Assembly: GCA_017417005.1 (NCBI GenBank)
Contig: JAFQAA010000057.1
Span: 1-37,086 of the forward strand
DNA length: 37,086 nt
Source: Elusimicrobiaceae bacterium
GTDB lineage: Bacteria; Elusimicrobiota; Elusimicrobia; Elusimicrobiales; Elusimicrobiaceae
Direction of reading: 5' to 3'
In this document: positions 28,436 to 36,470 of the stretch, in pieces
How positions within the stretch are numbered: the first letter of the stretch is position 1
How the letters are laid out: each line of letters begins with the position of its first letter
Notes under the pieces: model-generated
Told to the model about the DNA's origin: nothing
Seen by the model: only the letters and a program-made list of their open reading frames with translations
The model's database searches: none
Program-made: the position numbers and the translations under genes

Positions 28436-31400
28436 CTATTTAGCCTCTGCTTTGGCTTCTTTTTTAGAGTTTTCTTTTTTATCTGATTGCTTATGTTCTT
28501 TAAGCAATTCTACGCTTACACCTAAAGCCTGAAGTTCTTTTACAAGGACTTTGAATGATTCCGGAACGCCGGGTTGTGTAGGAAGTTCGCCTTTAACAAT
28601 AGATTCATACATCTTTGTTCTGCCGACGAAATCATCTGATTTAACCGTTAAGAATTCCTGCAAGGTGTAAGTTGCGCCATAACCTTCTATAGCCCAGACT
28701 TCCATTTCACCAAATCTCTGACCGCCGAATTGCGCTTTACCGCCCAAAGGCTGTCTTGTAATTAAGCTATATGGTCCGGTGGAACGGCTGTGAACTTTAT
28801 CTTCCACCAAGTGATTAAGTTTCATCATATACATATAGCCAATGGTTACTTTTTCTGCAAAAGGTTCACCTGTTCTGCCATCGTATAAAGTGATACGGCA
28901 GTAATCGTCCGGCAAATATTTCTCCGGCACGCCTTTTGCTCTTAAAGCATCTTTTGCTTTGCGCACTTGGGCAATAACTTCTTCTTCGCTAGGGCCATCA
29001 AAAACCGGGGTTGCGGTATGAATATTTAAGTGATGGGCAGCCCAACCTAAAGTGGTTTCAAAAAGCTGACCGACATTCATACGAGAAGGAATACCCAAAG
29101 GTGATAAGACTACATCAAGGGATGTGCCATCCGGTAAGAAAGGCATATCCTCTTCCGGTAAAACTTTGGCAACAATACCTTTGTTTCCGTGCCTACCAGA
29201 CATTTTATCACCCACTTGAATTTTGCGTTTAGAAGCAATAAAAACTTTTACGGACTTATTAACCGTAACGGCAAGGCCATCGCCTTGATTGATTGTGCGA
29301 GCTCTTTCAAAATGTTCAAGAGCGCGTTTTTCAAGAGTTTTATAAAGAGTGTTAATTCTTTCTTCTTCTTTTTTAAGTTCGCTTGCTTTTTTGATATTTG
29401 CTTTTGCATAAGCAAGGGCTCTCTTCTTTTCTTCTTTTAAAGTGTTAAGAGCCAAAGTTTGTTCTTCTTCTAAAGCTTTGAGTTTTGCTTTTTCTTCTGC
29501 TTTAGTAAGCTTTTCTTTGCGGACAAAAACTCTTGTTCCGATAACTTTACCGGTTGTGCCGGGTGGAACCCTTAAAGAAGCATCGACAACATCATCTGCT
29601 TTTTTACCGAAGATTACTTTTAAAAGTCTTTCTTCAGGAGTAAGTTGTTGCTCGCCTTTAGGGGTAACTTTACCGACTAAGATATCACCAGGCCCGACAA
29701 CGGTTGAAGGAATAATGATACCATCATTATCTAAATGGGCAAGAGCATCGGAACCGATATTGGGAATATCTCTTGTAATTTCTTCTGCACCGAGTTTTGT
29801 GTTTCTTGCATCAGTAGAAAACTCGTGCAAGTGAATAGAAGTTAAAACATCTTCTTTAACAAGACGACTTGAAATCAAAATAGCGTCTTCGTAGTTATAG
29901 CCTTCCCAGCTCATAAAGCCTACAAGGAGGTTTTTACCTAAAGATAAAATACCATCGCTCATAGAAGGCCCATCAACTAAAATTTGCCCTGCTTTTACAT
30001 TATCGCCGGTTCTAACTAAAGGTTTATGGTTTACGCAAGTATCTTGGTTAGATCTTTTATATTTAACAAGTTCATAAATATCAAGCTTGCCGCCGTTAGT
30101 AGGCTCTATGGCAATTAAATCTGCACTTGCAAGCACAACTCTACCTGCTTGTTTTGCAACGATAGCAGAACCGGAATCTCTTGCAACGGCATCTTCAATA
30201 CCGGTGCCGACTAAAGGAGCTTCCGTTGTAAGTAAAGGCACACCCTGGCGTTGCATGTTGCAACCCATCAAGGCGCGGTTTGCGTCGTCGTGTTCAAGGA
30301 AAGGTATTAAAGCGGCTGATACGCTGATAACTTGAAGTGGCGAAATATCCATATAGTCAACTTCGCTTGGATTAACAACAGGGTAGTCATCTTGCACACG
30401 GCAAGCAACTTGCTCGGAAGCAATTTTGCCATCTGTACCGACAGGGGCATTAGCCTGGGCTACCATATAATTATCTTCAATATCTGCGGTTAAATAATCT
30501 ACTTTATCGGTTATTTTGCCGTTTTGGACTTTTCTAAAAGGTGATTCTAAAAGGCCGTATTTATTAACTCTTGAGTAGCAAGCAAGAGAGGTAATAAGAC
30601 CAATGTTTGGACCTTCCGGTGTTTCAATAGGACATAAGCGGCCATAGTGTGTGTGGTGAACGTCGCGGACCTCAAAGCCGGCGCGTTTTCTGTTAAGACC
30701 ACCGGGCCCTAAAGCTGATAAACGGCGTTTATGGGTTAACTCGGAAAGGGGGTTAATTTGGTCCATAAATTGTGAAAGTTGAGAAGTTCCAAAGAACTTT
30801 CTGATGATAGCTGCCACCGGTTGGGCATTAATTAAAGCACGCGGGGTGGGCTTCATTGTGGAAGTTTCTTTGTTCATTCTATCGCGGGCGGTTTTTGCCA
30901 TTTGCAAAAGACCAACGCGGATTTGGTTTTCCAAAAGTTCGCCTATACCGCGAACACGCCTATTACCCAAGTGGTCAATATCGTCAAGTTTAAAATCAAT
31001 AGTATTGCCATAAGTTTCGGCAATATATTCTTCGCCTGCGTTTAAAGCAAGTAAATATTGAACGGTTACGATAACATCTTCCGGTGCTAAAGTTCTGCGT
31101 TTGTCATTTGGAGTAATAAACTTTTTGAAAGTTGCTTTCTTTAAATTTTCAAAGAAAGGAGCAAATTTTTTGTTAATTTTAAAACGGCCTACAAAGCTTA
31201 AATCATATCTTCTGATATTATCAAAAATTAAACTTTGTAAAAATTGTTCGGCTTGTTCTTTAACGATAAAATCTTGCCCTCTCATTTTTTTGTAAATTTC
31301 AAACTGGGCTTCTTTAGCGGATTTGACTTCGTCTTTTTTGGCTTCCAAAGTGGCAAGAATTGCAGGGTTATCTTGTCTTGGATTGCCGGATAATACTTTA

Positions 31401-32239
31401 ACTGATTTTATTTTGTGATCAATTAAAACTTTAAAGGTTTTATCGTCAATAGGAGTTGTGGCTTTTTCATCTAAGTTCCAAAGAATTTCACCAGTTTTTG
31501 TATCAATAATATCTTCTGCTGCATATCTGCCGACGATATTATCAATGTCTTGCAATTTTACGGGGATATCTTCGGTTTTATAAAAAGCTTGCAAAATTTC
31601 GGAATTGGTTTCTAGTCCGCAAGCTCTAAGAAAAGTGGTGGCAAGAACTTTTTTCTTTCTGTCAATTCTGACCCAAAGGATATTGGCAAGGTCAAATTGA
31701 AATTCAATCCAAGCACCTCTGTAAGGAATGATGCGTGCAACATAAAGTTTTTTACCCAAAGTTGATTGTGCTTTTTCTTCATCTTCTTCAAAAATAATAC
31801 CGGGAGAGCGGTGCAACTGGCTGACAACTACGCGTTCGGCTCCGTTAAAAACGAAACAGCCAGCTTGCGTCATTAAAGGCAAATCACACAAGGTTATATC
31901 TTCTTCTTTTACTTCCTTAAGTGTGCCGTTTTTTTGTTTAATATAAAGTCTTACCCAGGCTTTTAAAGGTGCGCTATAAGTGCCATCTTGCATGGCGGCT
32001 TCCATAGGGCTGGTGTATTTAGGTGCACCAAGTTCATATCTAACAAACTCAAGTTTCATACTGCCGTCTGGAGCTTCTATCGGGAAGACATCTTCAAAGG
32101 CTGCTTGTAAACCCCTTAGTTCTCTTTTGGTCGGGGCAATATCTAATTGTAAAAAATCTATAAAAGACTGCTTTTGCATATCCAGTAAATCTGGTAAAGG
32201 CAGTTTTGTTTTAATTTTGCCGAAATTTAGTTGTTTCAT
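28436..32239 (-). CDS. rpoB: RNA polymerase subunit beta
   Basis: A 1267-residue beta subunit. The rifampicin region reads TSQLSQFMDQINPLSELTHK then RRLSALGPGG; the positions matching E. coli D516, H526 and S531 are unchanged. KRAGFEVRDVHHTHYGRLCP and GDKMSGRHGNKG (active-site segments) are normal. A coiled-coil insert (LTKAEEKAKLKALEEEQ onward, about 100 residues) precedes the GDKM block, as in many bacteria. The end is Lys/Glu-rich. It follows rplL by 90 nt, with an attenuator-like pair of hairpins between, and precedes rpoC by 15 nt. Confidence 0.99.
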   Translation of the reverse strand: MKQLNFGKIKTKLPLPDLLDMQKQSFIDFLQLDIAPTKRELRGLQAAFEDVFPIEAPDGSMKLEFVRYELGAPKYTSPMEAAMQDGTYSAPLKAWVRLYIKQKNGTLKEVKEEDITLCDLPLMTQAGCFVFNGAERVVVSQLHRSPGIIFEEDEEKAQSTLGKKLYVARIIPYRGAWIEFQFDLANILWVRIDRKKKVLATTFLRACGLETNSEILQAFYKTEDIPVKLQDIDNIVGRYAAEDIIDTKTGEILWNLDEKATTPIDDKTFKVLIDHKIKSVKVLSGNPRQDNPAILATLEAKKDEVKSAKEAQFEIYKKMRGQDFIVKEQAEQFLQSLIFDNIRRYDLSFVGRFKINKKFAPFFENLKKATFKKFITPNDKRRTLAPEDVIVTVQYLLALNAGEEYIAETYGNTIDFKLDDIDHLGNRRVRGIGELLENQIRVGLLQMAKTARDRMNKETSTMKPTPRALINAQPVAAIIRKFFGTSQLSQFMDQINPLSELTHKRRLSALGPGGLNRKRAGFEVRDVHHTHYGRLCPIETPEGPNIGLITSLACYSRVNKYGLLESPFRKVQNGKITDKVDYLTADIEDNYMVAQANAPVGTDGKIASEQVACRVQDDYPVVNPSEVDYMDISPLQVISVSAALIPFLEHDDANRALMGCNMQRQGVPLLTTEAPLVGTGIEDAVARDSGSAIVAKQAGRVVLASADLIAIEPTNGGKLDIYELVKYKRSNQDTCVNHKPLVRTGDNVKAGQILVDGPSMSDGILSLGKNLLVGFMSWEGYNYEDAILISSRLVKEDVLTSIHLHEFSTDARNTKLGAEEITRDIPNIGSDALAHLDNDGIIIPSTVVGPGDILVGKVTPKGEQQLTPEERLLKVIFGKKADDVVDASLRVPPGTTGKVIGTRVFVRKEKLTKAEEKAKLKALEEEQTLALNTLKEEKKRALAYAKANIKKASELKKEEERINTLYKTLEKRALEHFERARTINQGDGLAVTVNKSVKVFIASKRKIQVGDKMSGRHGNKGIVAKVLPEEDMPFLPDGTSLDVVLSPLGIPSRMNVGQLFETTLGWAAHHLNIHTATPVFDGPSEEEVIAQVRKAKDALRAKGVPEKYLPDDYCRITLYDGRTGEPFAEKVTIGYMYMMKLNHLVEDKVHSRSTGPYSLITRQPLGGKAQFGGQRFGEMEVWAIEGYGATYTLQEFLTVKSDDFVGRTKMYESIVKGELPTQPGVPESFKVLVKELQALGVSVELLKEHKQSDKKENSKKEAKAEAK

Positions 32240-32264
32240 TTTTCTTTGGGTCCCTGCTTACTTC

Positions 32265-32314
32265 AATATGCTTTTTAGAGCATATTATCCCCTGCCTACT
32301 AAAGAGGCAGGGGA
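32265..32314 (-). promoter_or_regulatory. Double hairpin between rplL and rpoB (attenuator-like)
   Basis: Read on the minus strand, the first hairpin pairs TCCCCTGCCT with AGGCAGGGGA (32305-32314 and 32288-32297); the second pairs AATATGCT with AGCATATT (32279-32286 and 32265-32272). Neither has a clear T-run, so partial termination or processing is more likely than full stop. In E. coli the same gap holds an attenuator and an RNase III site, so position fits. Confidence 0.6.
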
Positions 32315-32329
32315 CAAATTTTATGGCTT

Positions 32330-32713
32330 TTATTTAAGTTCGATTGTAGCACCGGCTTCAGTTAATTTTTTCTTTAATTCTTCTGCTTCTGCTTTAGCTA
32401 CATTTTCTTTTACTGCTTTAGGAGCGCCTTCTACTAAATCTTTAGCTTCTTTCAAACCTAAACCTGTAACTTCGCGAACTACTTTAATTACAGCGATTTT
32501 TTTAGCAGCATCAACAGCTGTTAAGACGACATTAAATTCAGTCTTTTCTTCAGCTGCGGCGGCACCGGCAGCAGGAGCTGCGGCAACGGCAACAGCAGGA
32601 GCTGCTGCTTTTACGCCGAATTTTTCTTCAACTGCTTTTACGAGCTCGGAAAGCTCAAGAACGCTCATTTCAGCAATAGCGTTAAGTATTTCATCTTTTG
32701 TTAATTTTGCCAT
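32330..32713 (-). CDS. rplL: 50S ribosomal protein L7/L12
   Basis: A 127-residue stalk protein that recruits translation GTPases. The N-terminal dimerisation part ([20 protein letters not shown]), the Ala/Pro hinge ([20 protein letters not shown]) and the C-terminal GTPase-binding domain with [20 protein letters not shown] are all present. It follows rplJ with a 113-nt gap full of hairpins and has an AAGGA ribosome site. Confidence 0.98.
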   Translation of the reverse strand: MAKLTKDEILNAIAEMSVLELSELVKAVEEKFGVKAAAPAVAVAAAPAAGAAAAEEKTEFNVVLTAVDAAKKIAVIKVVREVTGLGLKEAKDLVEGAPKAVKENVAKAEAEELKKKLTEAGATIELK

Positions 32714-32752
32714 TTTATTAATTTCCTTATTTTATTTGAGTAGCTGCCTTCT

Positions 32753-32814
32753 GCTTTGGCCGAGCCAAAGCCCGTGCATTTATCCCCTAGGGGACTACTA
32801 CCGCTCTTGGGCGG
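32753..32814 (-). promoter_or_regulatory. Three hairpins between rplJ and rplL
   Basis: On the minus strand: CCGC/GCGG (32801-32814), a CCCCTAGGGG palindrome (32784-32793) and GCTTTGGC-TCG-GCCAAAGC (32753-32771). A spacer this structured suggests control of the extra L7/L12 needed (four to six copies per ribosome). No promoter is apparent in it. Confidence 0.5.
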
Positions 32815-32826
32815 GTTTGATTTGGT

Positions 32827-33357
32827 TTATTTCTTAGAGTCTTCAACGGCTTTAAGAACATAGGCCAAATCCCTGATAGGAGCTTGTAATACTTGTGCGC
32901 TTTGGGCAACAGCATTGTATAAAGCACCAGCAAATTTGCTGAGGTTTTCTTCTTTGCTGCCGATGGTTGCCAAAATTTTTATTTTGGCTTCATCATACCA
33001 AACGCCGTCGGTATAACCGGCTCTTATCTTAAAAGCCGCATTTTGCTTGGTAAAATCTGCCAAGCTTTTAGCTGACATTGCAACATCGCCGTCTTCTTTT
33101 AAAATTGCTACTGCTGTAGGCCCTTTTAAAAGATTTTCATCAACACCTTCAATACCGGCATTTTTCAAGGCATGGGTTAAGATTGCGTTTCTTTCAATTC
33201 TAAATTTGCATTTAGCATTGGAAAGAGACTCTCTTAAACCGGCAAGTTCTTTGAACTTTAAACCTTGATAAGCGGTAAAAAAGATACCAGCGGATTGCTT
33301 GATTTCACTAGCAAGACTCTGCGACCTTTCTTTTTTTTGTTCTTTCGTTAAGTTCAT
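32827..33357 (-). CDS. rplJ: 50S ribosomal protein L10
   Basis: A 176-residue L10, the stalk base that binds 23S rRNA and L7/L12 dimers, and usually represses its own operon. The core FFTAYQGLKFKELAGLRESL and KFRIERNAILTHALKNAGIE match the family. The C-terminal helix carrying the L12 sites is present. It is the first gene of the operon, with promoters and a leader upstream and no rplK or rplA. Confidence 0.96.
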   Translation of the reverse strand: MNLTKEQKKERSQSLASEIKQSAGIFFTAYQGLKFKELAGLRESLSNAKCKFRIERNAILTHALKNAGIEGVDENLLKGPTAVAILKEDGDVAMSAKSLADFTKQNAAFKIRAGYTDGVWYDEAKIKILATIGSKEENLSKFAGALYNAVAQSAQVLQAPIRDLAYVLKAVEDSKK

Positions 33358-33406
33358 ACTTTATTAACTTTTACTGCTTTTTATCAGGGATTTTTGCGAA
33401 CTTCTT

Positions 33407-33480
33407 GCCGTCTTAAAAACGGAAAAAAGAACGGCTAAAAACCCTTACCTAAATTTTTACAATTCGGTATGGTTCTTAGT
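33407..33480 (-). promoter_or_regulatory. Probable L10-binding leader of rplJ
   Basis: Upstream of rplJ on the minus strand, GCCGTTCTT pairs with AAGACGGC (33435-33427 with 33414-33407, one bulge), preceded by a longer imperfect stem with ACCATACC and GGTAAGGG around 33436-33480. L10 leaders in other bacteria occupy this place and form a kink-turn. Sequence similarity to those is weak, so the assignment rests on position and pairing. Confidence 0.4.
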
Positions 33481-33517
33481 GTCCCGTGAAAATCTATAAT
33501 TTTTACTACTAATATTT

Positions 33518-33547
33518 ATTTTATCAAATTAAAGCCGCCTATTGCAA
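33518..33547 (-). promoter_or_regulatory. Second possible promoter for the rplJ operon
   Basis: TTGCAA (33542-33547) and TAAAAT (complement at 33518-33523), 18-nt spacer, on the minus strand. It is weaker than the upstream pair at 33582-33611. Confidence 0.4.
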
Positions 33548-33581
33548 CCCATGCAAATGTTCTATCCGCAGCTTTTAATAA

Positions 33582-33611
33582 ATTATAACATTTTTTAGGG
33601 CTTTTTGTCTA
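33582..33611 (-). promoter_or_regulatory. Main promoter of the rplJ-tuf operon
   Basis: On the minus strand, TAGACA (33611-33606), 18-nt spacer, perfect TATAAT (33587-33582). It gives a leader of roughly 220 nt before rplJ, enough for the probable L10 site. The rest of 33358-33640 holds no gene. Confidence 0.7.
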
Positions 33612-33640
33612 TTTTTAGGAAAATTTAACATTGAAGGAAA

Positions 33641-34336
33641 TTACGAACAATATTTATCACACAAAAGCAAGTATTTCCTTATTAAAGAGCCTATTATGCC
33701 TATGTGCAACCAGGGAGAATTGCAAACTTGGCAAATTTCATTTATATCTTCATCTGCACTGCAATCGCCGGAATATTCGCAACAAGCTTGGCTAGTTGGA
33801 TCTATTTGGCAGGGATTGGTAGGTTCTTCTTGAGGAATTGGATTATCCACAGGAACTTCTGGTTCTTGGGGCTCTTCGTTAATTACGGGCATTTCGGGAA
33901 AGCCAAACTCTTTACAAATATAATGACTTGAAGGTTGGCAAAAATACTTTTTTTCTTCATAGTTCACAGATAGTTCATATTCGCCATTATTGCGTCTTGC
34001 TAAGGCAAGAGGTTGCATTTGCCCGTAAACAACATAATCAAAGTGCTCCCCTTTAAAGCTATTGCCTGAGGCTTGATTACCGGTATCAAAATTTTTAAAA
34101 ACCAAATTAAAGTTTTGGACTTTATCGGTATATTCATTGGAAGATAATTTATAGTTATCTTCACTTAAAGATATAGAAGATAAAACCTGAATAGCTTCTC
34201 GCGTTCTGGTTTTTTCCACAGCTCTAATATAACTTGGCACAGCAATAGCTGCCAGTATGCCAAGGAGTAAAACTACTACTAATATTTCTAGTAAGGTAAA
34301 GCCCTTTTTATCACAGACGAATTTAGATGTAAACAT
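33641..34336 (-). CDS. Type IV pilin-like protein with Cys-rich tail
   Basis: A 231-residue pseudopilin or pilin-like protein. A short leader ends in DKKG, with prepilin peptidase cleavage expected after Gly12 to leave FTLLEILVVVLLLGILAAIA, with Glu at +5. After the N-terminal helix come a strand region and a Pro/Glu-rich linker (PEVPVDNPIPQEEPTNPC). The tail contains nine Cys within the last 60 residues (including CCEYSGDC and CQVC). The tail may form several disulfides or bind metal. TATAAT on the minus strand ends only 7 nt before the ATG, so the mRNA may be leaderless; no ribosome site is seen. Role (pilus, secretion or attachment) is unknown. Confidence 0.88.
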   Translation of the reverse strand: MFTSKFVCDKKGFTLLEILVVVLLLGILAAIAVPSYIRAVEKTRTREAIQVLSSISLSEDNYKLSSNEYTDKVQNFNLVFKNFDTGNQASGNSFKGEHFDYVVYGQMQPLALARRNNGEYELSVNYEEKKYFCQPSSHYICKEFGFPEMPVINEEPQEPEVPVDNPIPQEEPTNPCQIDPTSQACCEYSGDCSADEDINEICQVCNSPWLHIGIIGSLIRKYLLLCDKYCS

Positions 34337-34397
34337 AATCTTAATTATACAAAAAAATAACTAAAAATACCTATTTAATAAAATTTTGCATTACCTT

Positions 34398-34889
34398 TTA
34401 GAAAGGACAAGTTATGTTTGCAACAGAAACTATTTTGCAAGCACCATTATCAATATCTTTACAGCAAAGTTGCTTTGTGTGGATATTTTTAGATATAAGA
34501 AATTTATTATTTCCGCTTGTTTTTTTAACCCAGGCAACCCACCCGGCTTTATTATCAGATACGCCATAGTTATAACCAGGAGCGGAAGGCAAACTAGTAT
34601 TTAAACTTGAAATATTTTTTGCGTAAGAGCCTTTTGAGACAAGAGAAACCTGCTGTTCCCTTAATAAATTATCAAGTTGCGGTAAAATGCTTGCTTTTAA
34701 TAAAATACCATCCCGCAAAGTTGTTCCCCCTTGTTTATTTTTGCCGGTTTGCGAAGAAGAACCCGCAAGTTTTAAGGCGCTAACATTAGAAAGAGATTTT
34801 TTATATTGTTTCATCGCAAACTGAACAACAAATATTAAAATAACAACTGATATAAGTATACCTATTATGGAAAAACCTTTTTTGTTCAT
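34398..34889 (-). CDS. Pilin-like protein without Glu5
   Basis: A 163-residue pilin-like protein. The start at 34889 has GGAGG in front and gives a four-residue basic leader, KKG then FSIIGILISVVILIFVVQFA. The residue at +5 is Gly, not the usual Glu, as in some minor tip pseudopilins. The rest resembles a small pilin: a globular part with GYNYGVSDNKAGWVAWVKK and C-terminal Cys pairs (KQLCCKDIDNGAC). An upstream in-frame ATG (34985) is rejected because it would bury the leader inside a longer N-terminus. It lies 61 nt before the other pilin gene, in the same direction. Confidence 0.8.
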   Translation of the reverse strand: MNKKGFSIIGILISVVILIFVVQFAMKQYKKSLSNVSALKLAGSSSQTGKNKQGGTTLRDGILLKASILPQLDNLLREQQVSLVSKGSYAKNISSLNTSLPSAPGYNYGVSDNKAGWVAWVKKTSGNNKFLISKNIHTKQLCCKDIDNGACKIVSVANITCPF

Positions 34890-34943
34890 AAGAATATCCT
34901 CCAAAAATCTTTTATAATATGATAGCAAAATGTTTAAAAAAAT

Positions 34944-34976
34944 AAAACAGCCATCTTTTATAAAGACGGCTGTTTT
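34944..34976 (-). terminator. Terminator of the secreted-protein gene
   Basis: AAAACAGCCATCTTT (34944-34958) with AAAGACGGCTGTTTT (34962-34976). The single mismatch is a G-U pair in the minus-strand RNA, and a T-run follows in that direction. It shares its ACAGCCG core with hairpins at 19144 and 35771. Confidence 0.85.
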
Positions 34977-34995
34977 ACTTCGCAATAATTAAATT

Positions 34996-35562
34996 TTATC
35001 TATCTTCATTTAAGATATCTTGAGCAACAACATGTAAGATGTGTCCGTTTTCAGATTGATAAATTATTTTTGCTCTGCGATCTGCATAAGAAAAACTTAA
35101 TGTCAATTGCTCAGGGTTAACACAATATGCACGAATATCTTTCATTATGGAAATATTTAAATTCTTTTTTGCATATTCCGCTATTTTTATGCCGACTTTT
35201 TGCTCCAACATTTGTTGATACATTATTCTGGACGATTTAAAATACTCCAGATACTCTTGTTTATCAGGACTATTTTTATATTGAGAAATATATCTATCAT
35301 CATTTTCAATGGCCGTTTGTAAAGCTTTTTCCACAGACTTAACTATAATCTGATATTGTGCAGGTTGTTGTGAAATAGGTTTTTGTTGCTGCAAAGAAAC
35401 TTTTTGTGCTTTTGTAAGTTCGGTTTTTAATGCTTTAAATTCTTTAGAAAAATTTTCTTGCAAATAATTTTTGGTTATTTGGGTATTGGAAACTACAGCC
35501 GTTTTTGCAAACAAACAAGTGCAAGCAGATAAACAAATTACGGCAAAAAAAATTTTTTTCAT
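34996..35562 (-). CDS. Secreted protein of unknown function
   Basis: A 188-residue protein with a signal peptide (MKKIFFAVICLSACTCLFA). The ACTC stretch could hint at a lipobox, but cleavage after the Ala at 19 is more likely. The mature part is helical and Gln/Lys-rich (KAQKVSLQQQKPISQQPAQY), then SRIMYQQMLEQKVGIKIAEY and a strand-rich end, LTLSFSYADRRAKIIYQ. No family is recognised. A good AAAGGAG ribosome site and a TATAAT (35589-35594) precede it; it ends in a terminator before the pilin genes. Confidence 0.75.
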   Translation of the reverse strand: MKKIFFAVICLSACTCLFAKTAVVSNTQITKNYLQENFSKEFKALKTELTKAQKVSLQQQKPISQQPAQYQIIVKSVEKALQTAIENDDRYISQYKNSPDKQEYLEYFKSSRIMYQQMLEQKVGIKIAEYAKKNLNISIMKDIRAYCVNPEQLTLSFSYADRRAKIIYQSENGHILHVVAQDILNEDR

Positions 35563-35770
35563 TTTATTACTCCTTTAATTCCTCTATAATTATATGTTAA
35601 CTTACTTATAAACAAAATAAAAGAGAAAAAAGGCCTAACTGCAATTAGGTCTAAAGACCTATAAAAATTTCTTTTATAATTGCGCATATTATCCGTCGAA
35701 TAATTTTGAGTATTGTGTCCGTCAACGCTAAGCATTTTTATAATGGGTCTATAATCCGTTTTTTAAATGC

Positions 35771-35804
35771 AAAACAGCCGCCCTTTTTAAAGACGGCTGT
35801 TTTT
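35771..35804. terminator. Hairpin flanking the Cys-rich peptide gene
   Basis: ACAGCCGCC with the matching GGCTGT arm (35774-35801). T-runs lie on both sides, better on the plus strand. On the minus strand it lies 8 nt after the peptide stop codon. 35600-35770 otherwise holds only overlapping small palindromes (CCTAA/TTAGG and AGGTCT/AGACCT near 35652-35671). Confidence 0.6.
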
Positions 35805-35811
35805 TCAATTT

Positions 35812-35853
35812 TTATTTTTTGGGCTTATCGCCGCCGCATCCGCATCCTGACAT
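35812..35853 (-). CDS. Possible 13-residue Cys-rich peptide
   Basis: The frame reads MSGCGCGGDKPKK. A GGGGG ribosome-like site lies 7 nt before its ATG (35853); an earlier in-frame ATG at 35859 is too close to that site. Upstream is a good promoter with a 17-nt spacer, and downstream a hairpin, so a transcript of about 115 nt encoding nothing else is expected. The CGC segment followed by Gly-Gly could bind metal, or the peptide could be a precursor. No family is known to me. The frame is so short that chance cannot be excluded. Confidence 0.4.
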   Translation of the reverse strand: MSGCGCGGDKPKK

Positions 35854-35890
35854 TTTCATACCCCCTATTTGCGACTTTTACAACAAAATA

Positions 35891-35919
35891 AGTATAAATA
35901 TTTTTAAACTAAAATGCAA
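35891..35919 (-). promoter_or_regulatory. Promoter ahead of the Cys-rich peptide
   Basis: On the minus strand, TTGCAT (35919-35914), a 17-nt spacer, TATACT (35896-35891). Start of transcription is expected near 35884. 35920-36103 holds nothing recognisable. Confidence 0.65.
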
Positions 35920-36103
35920 GATATTCACTTAATTAAAAACAAAAAGAAAGAAATAAAAACTCCGCAAATTAGCTATAAGCATTTTGTGTTTAAAGTTGGC
36001 ACAACCGAAGAAATTCTAATTGTTTTTTAGTGGAGCAAATGTTTTACGAAAGTTTTTGAGATAATTTTAATTAGTTTTTTCTTTTTCACACCCCACCCTT
36101 TAT

Positions 36104-36132
36104 CCCTCCCCTTTTCTTTGAAAAAGGGAGGG
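36104..36132. repeat. CCC-rich hairpin repeat, copy 2
   Basis: CCCTCCC (36104-36110) with GGGAGGG (36126-36132), same loop as at 19602-19632 and a compensating A-T to T-A change in the stem. Confidence 0.7.
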
Positions 36133-36177
36133 AAATATAAGAAAGTTTTGCAAGAATTTTGTGCCTTTTATCTACCC

Positions 36178-36359
36178 GTTTGCTTGGTTCTTGGCGATAT
36201 GGAGTGTTTGCAAAATTGAAATATTTTTCTGATCTAACAAGCCGACTATGTTTGAGTAAGAAAGCAAAGTTTTTACCTTTTAATATTGATTTCTTACGAG
36301 TTAGCGGCTTAGATAGAAAAATATAATTTTGCACGAGTTTGAGCCAAAACCAAGAAAAC
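36178..36359. repeat. 182-bp foldback element, copy 2
   Basis: Same length and orientation as 19723-19904, 11 base differences and no indels by my count. The left end GTTTGCTTGGTTCTTGGC is identical; the right end has A for C in GCCAAAACCAAGAAAAC. AT-rich flank similarity continues towards 36420. It lies downstream of the 5S terminator on the minus strand, as copy 1 lies downstream of the tuf terminator. Confidence 0.85.
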
Positions 36360-36420
36360 AAAAAATCTGACAAACAATAAAACTAAAAAAGAACAGATAA
36401 AATAATAAAAGAATATAAAA

Positions 36421-36447
36421 TAAAAAGCCCCTTAATGAAATAAGGGG
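36421..36447 (-). terminator. Terminator of the rRNA operon
   Basis: CCCCTTA (36428-36434) with TAAGGGG (36441-36447), six-base loop. On the minus strand it is followed by CTTTTTATTTTA. It lies just downstream of 5S rRNA. Confidence 0.85.
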
Positions 36448-36470
36448 TTGGGAATTTAAAAAGGGTAGCA

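Noticed and set aside
30720-30790. Rifampicin-resistance change in RpoB
   Set aside because: The one difference in the core (Ile where E. coli has Asn518) is at a position that varies among bacteria; the main resistance positions are wild type.
35914-36030. 38-codon plus-strand frame starting at an ATG
   Set aside because: The ATG is part of the -35 box on the other strand, there is no ribosome site, and the product resembles no family I know.
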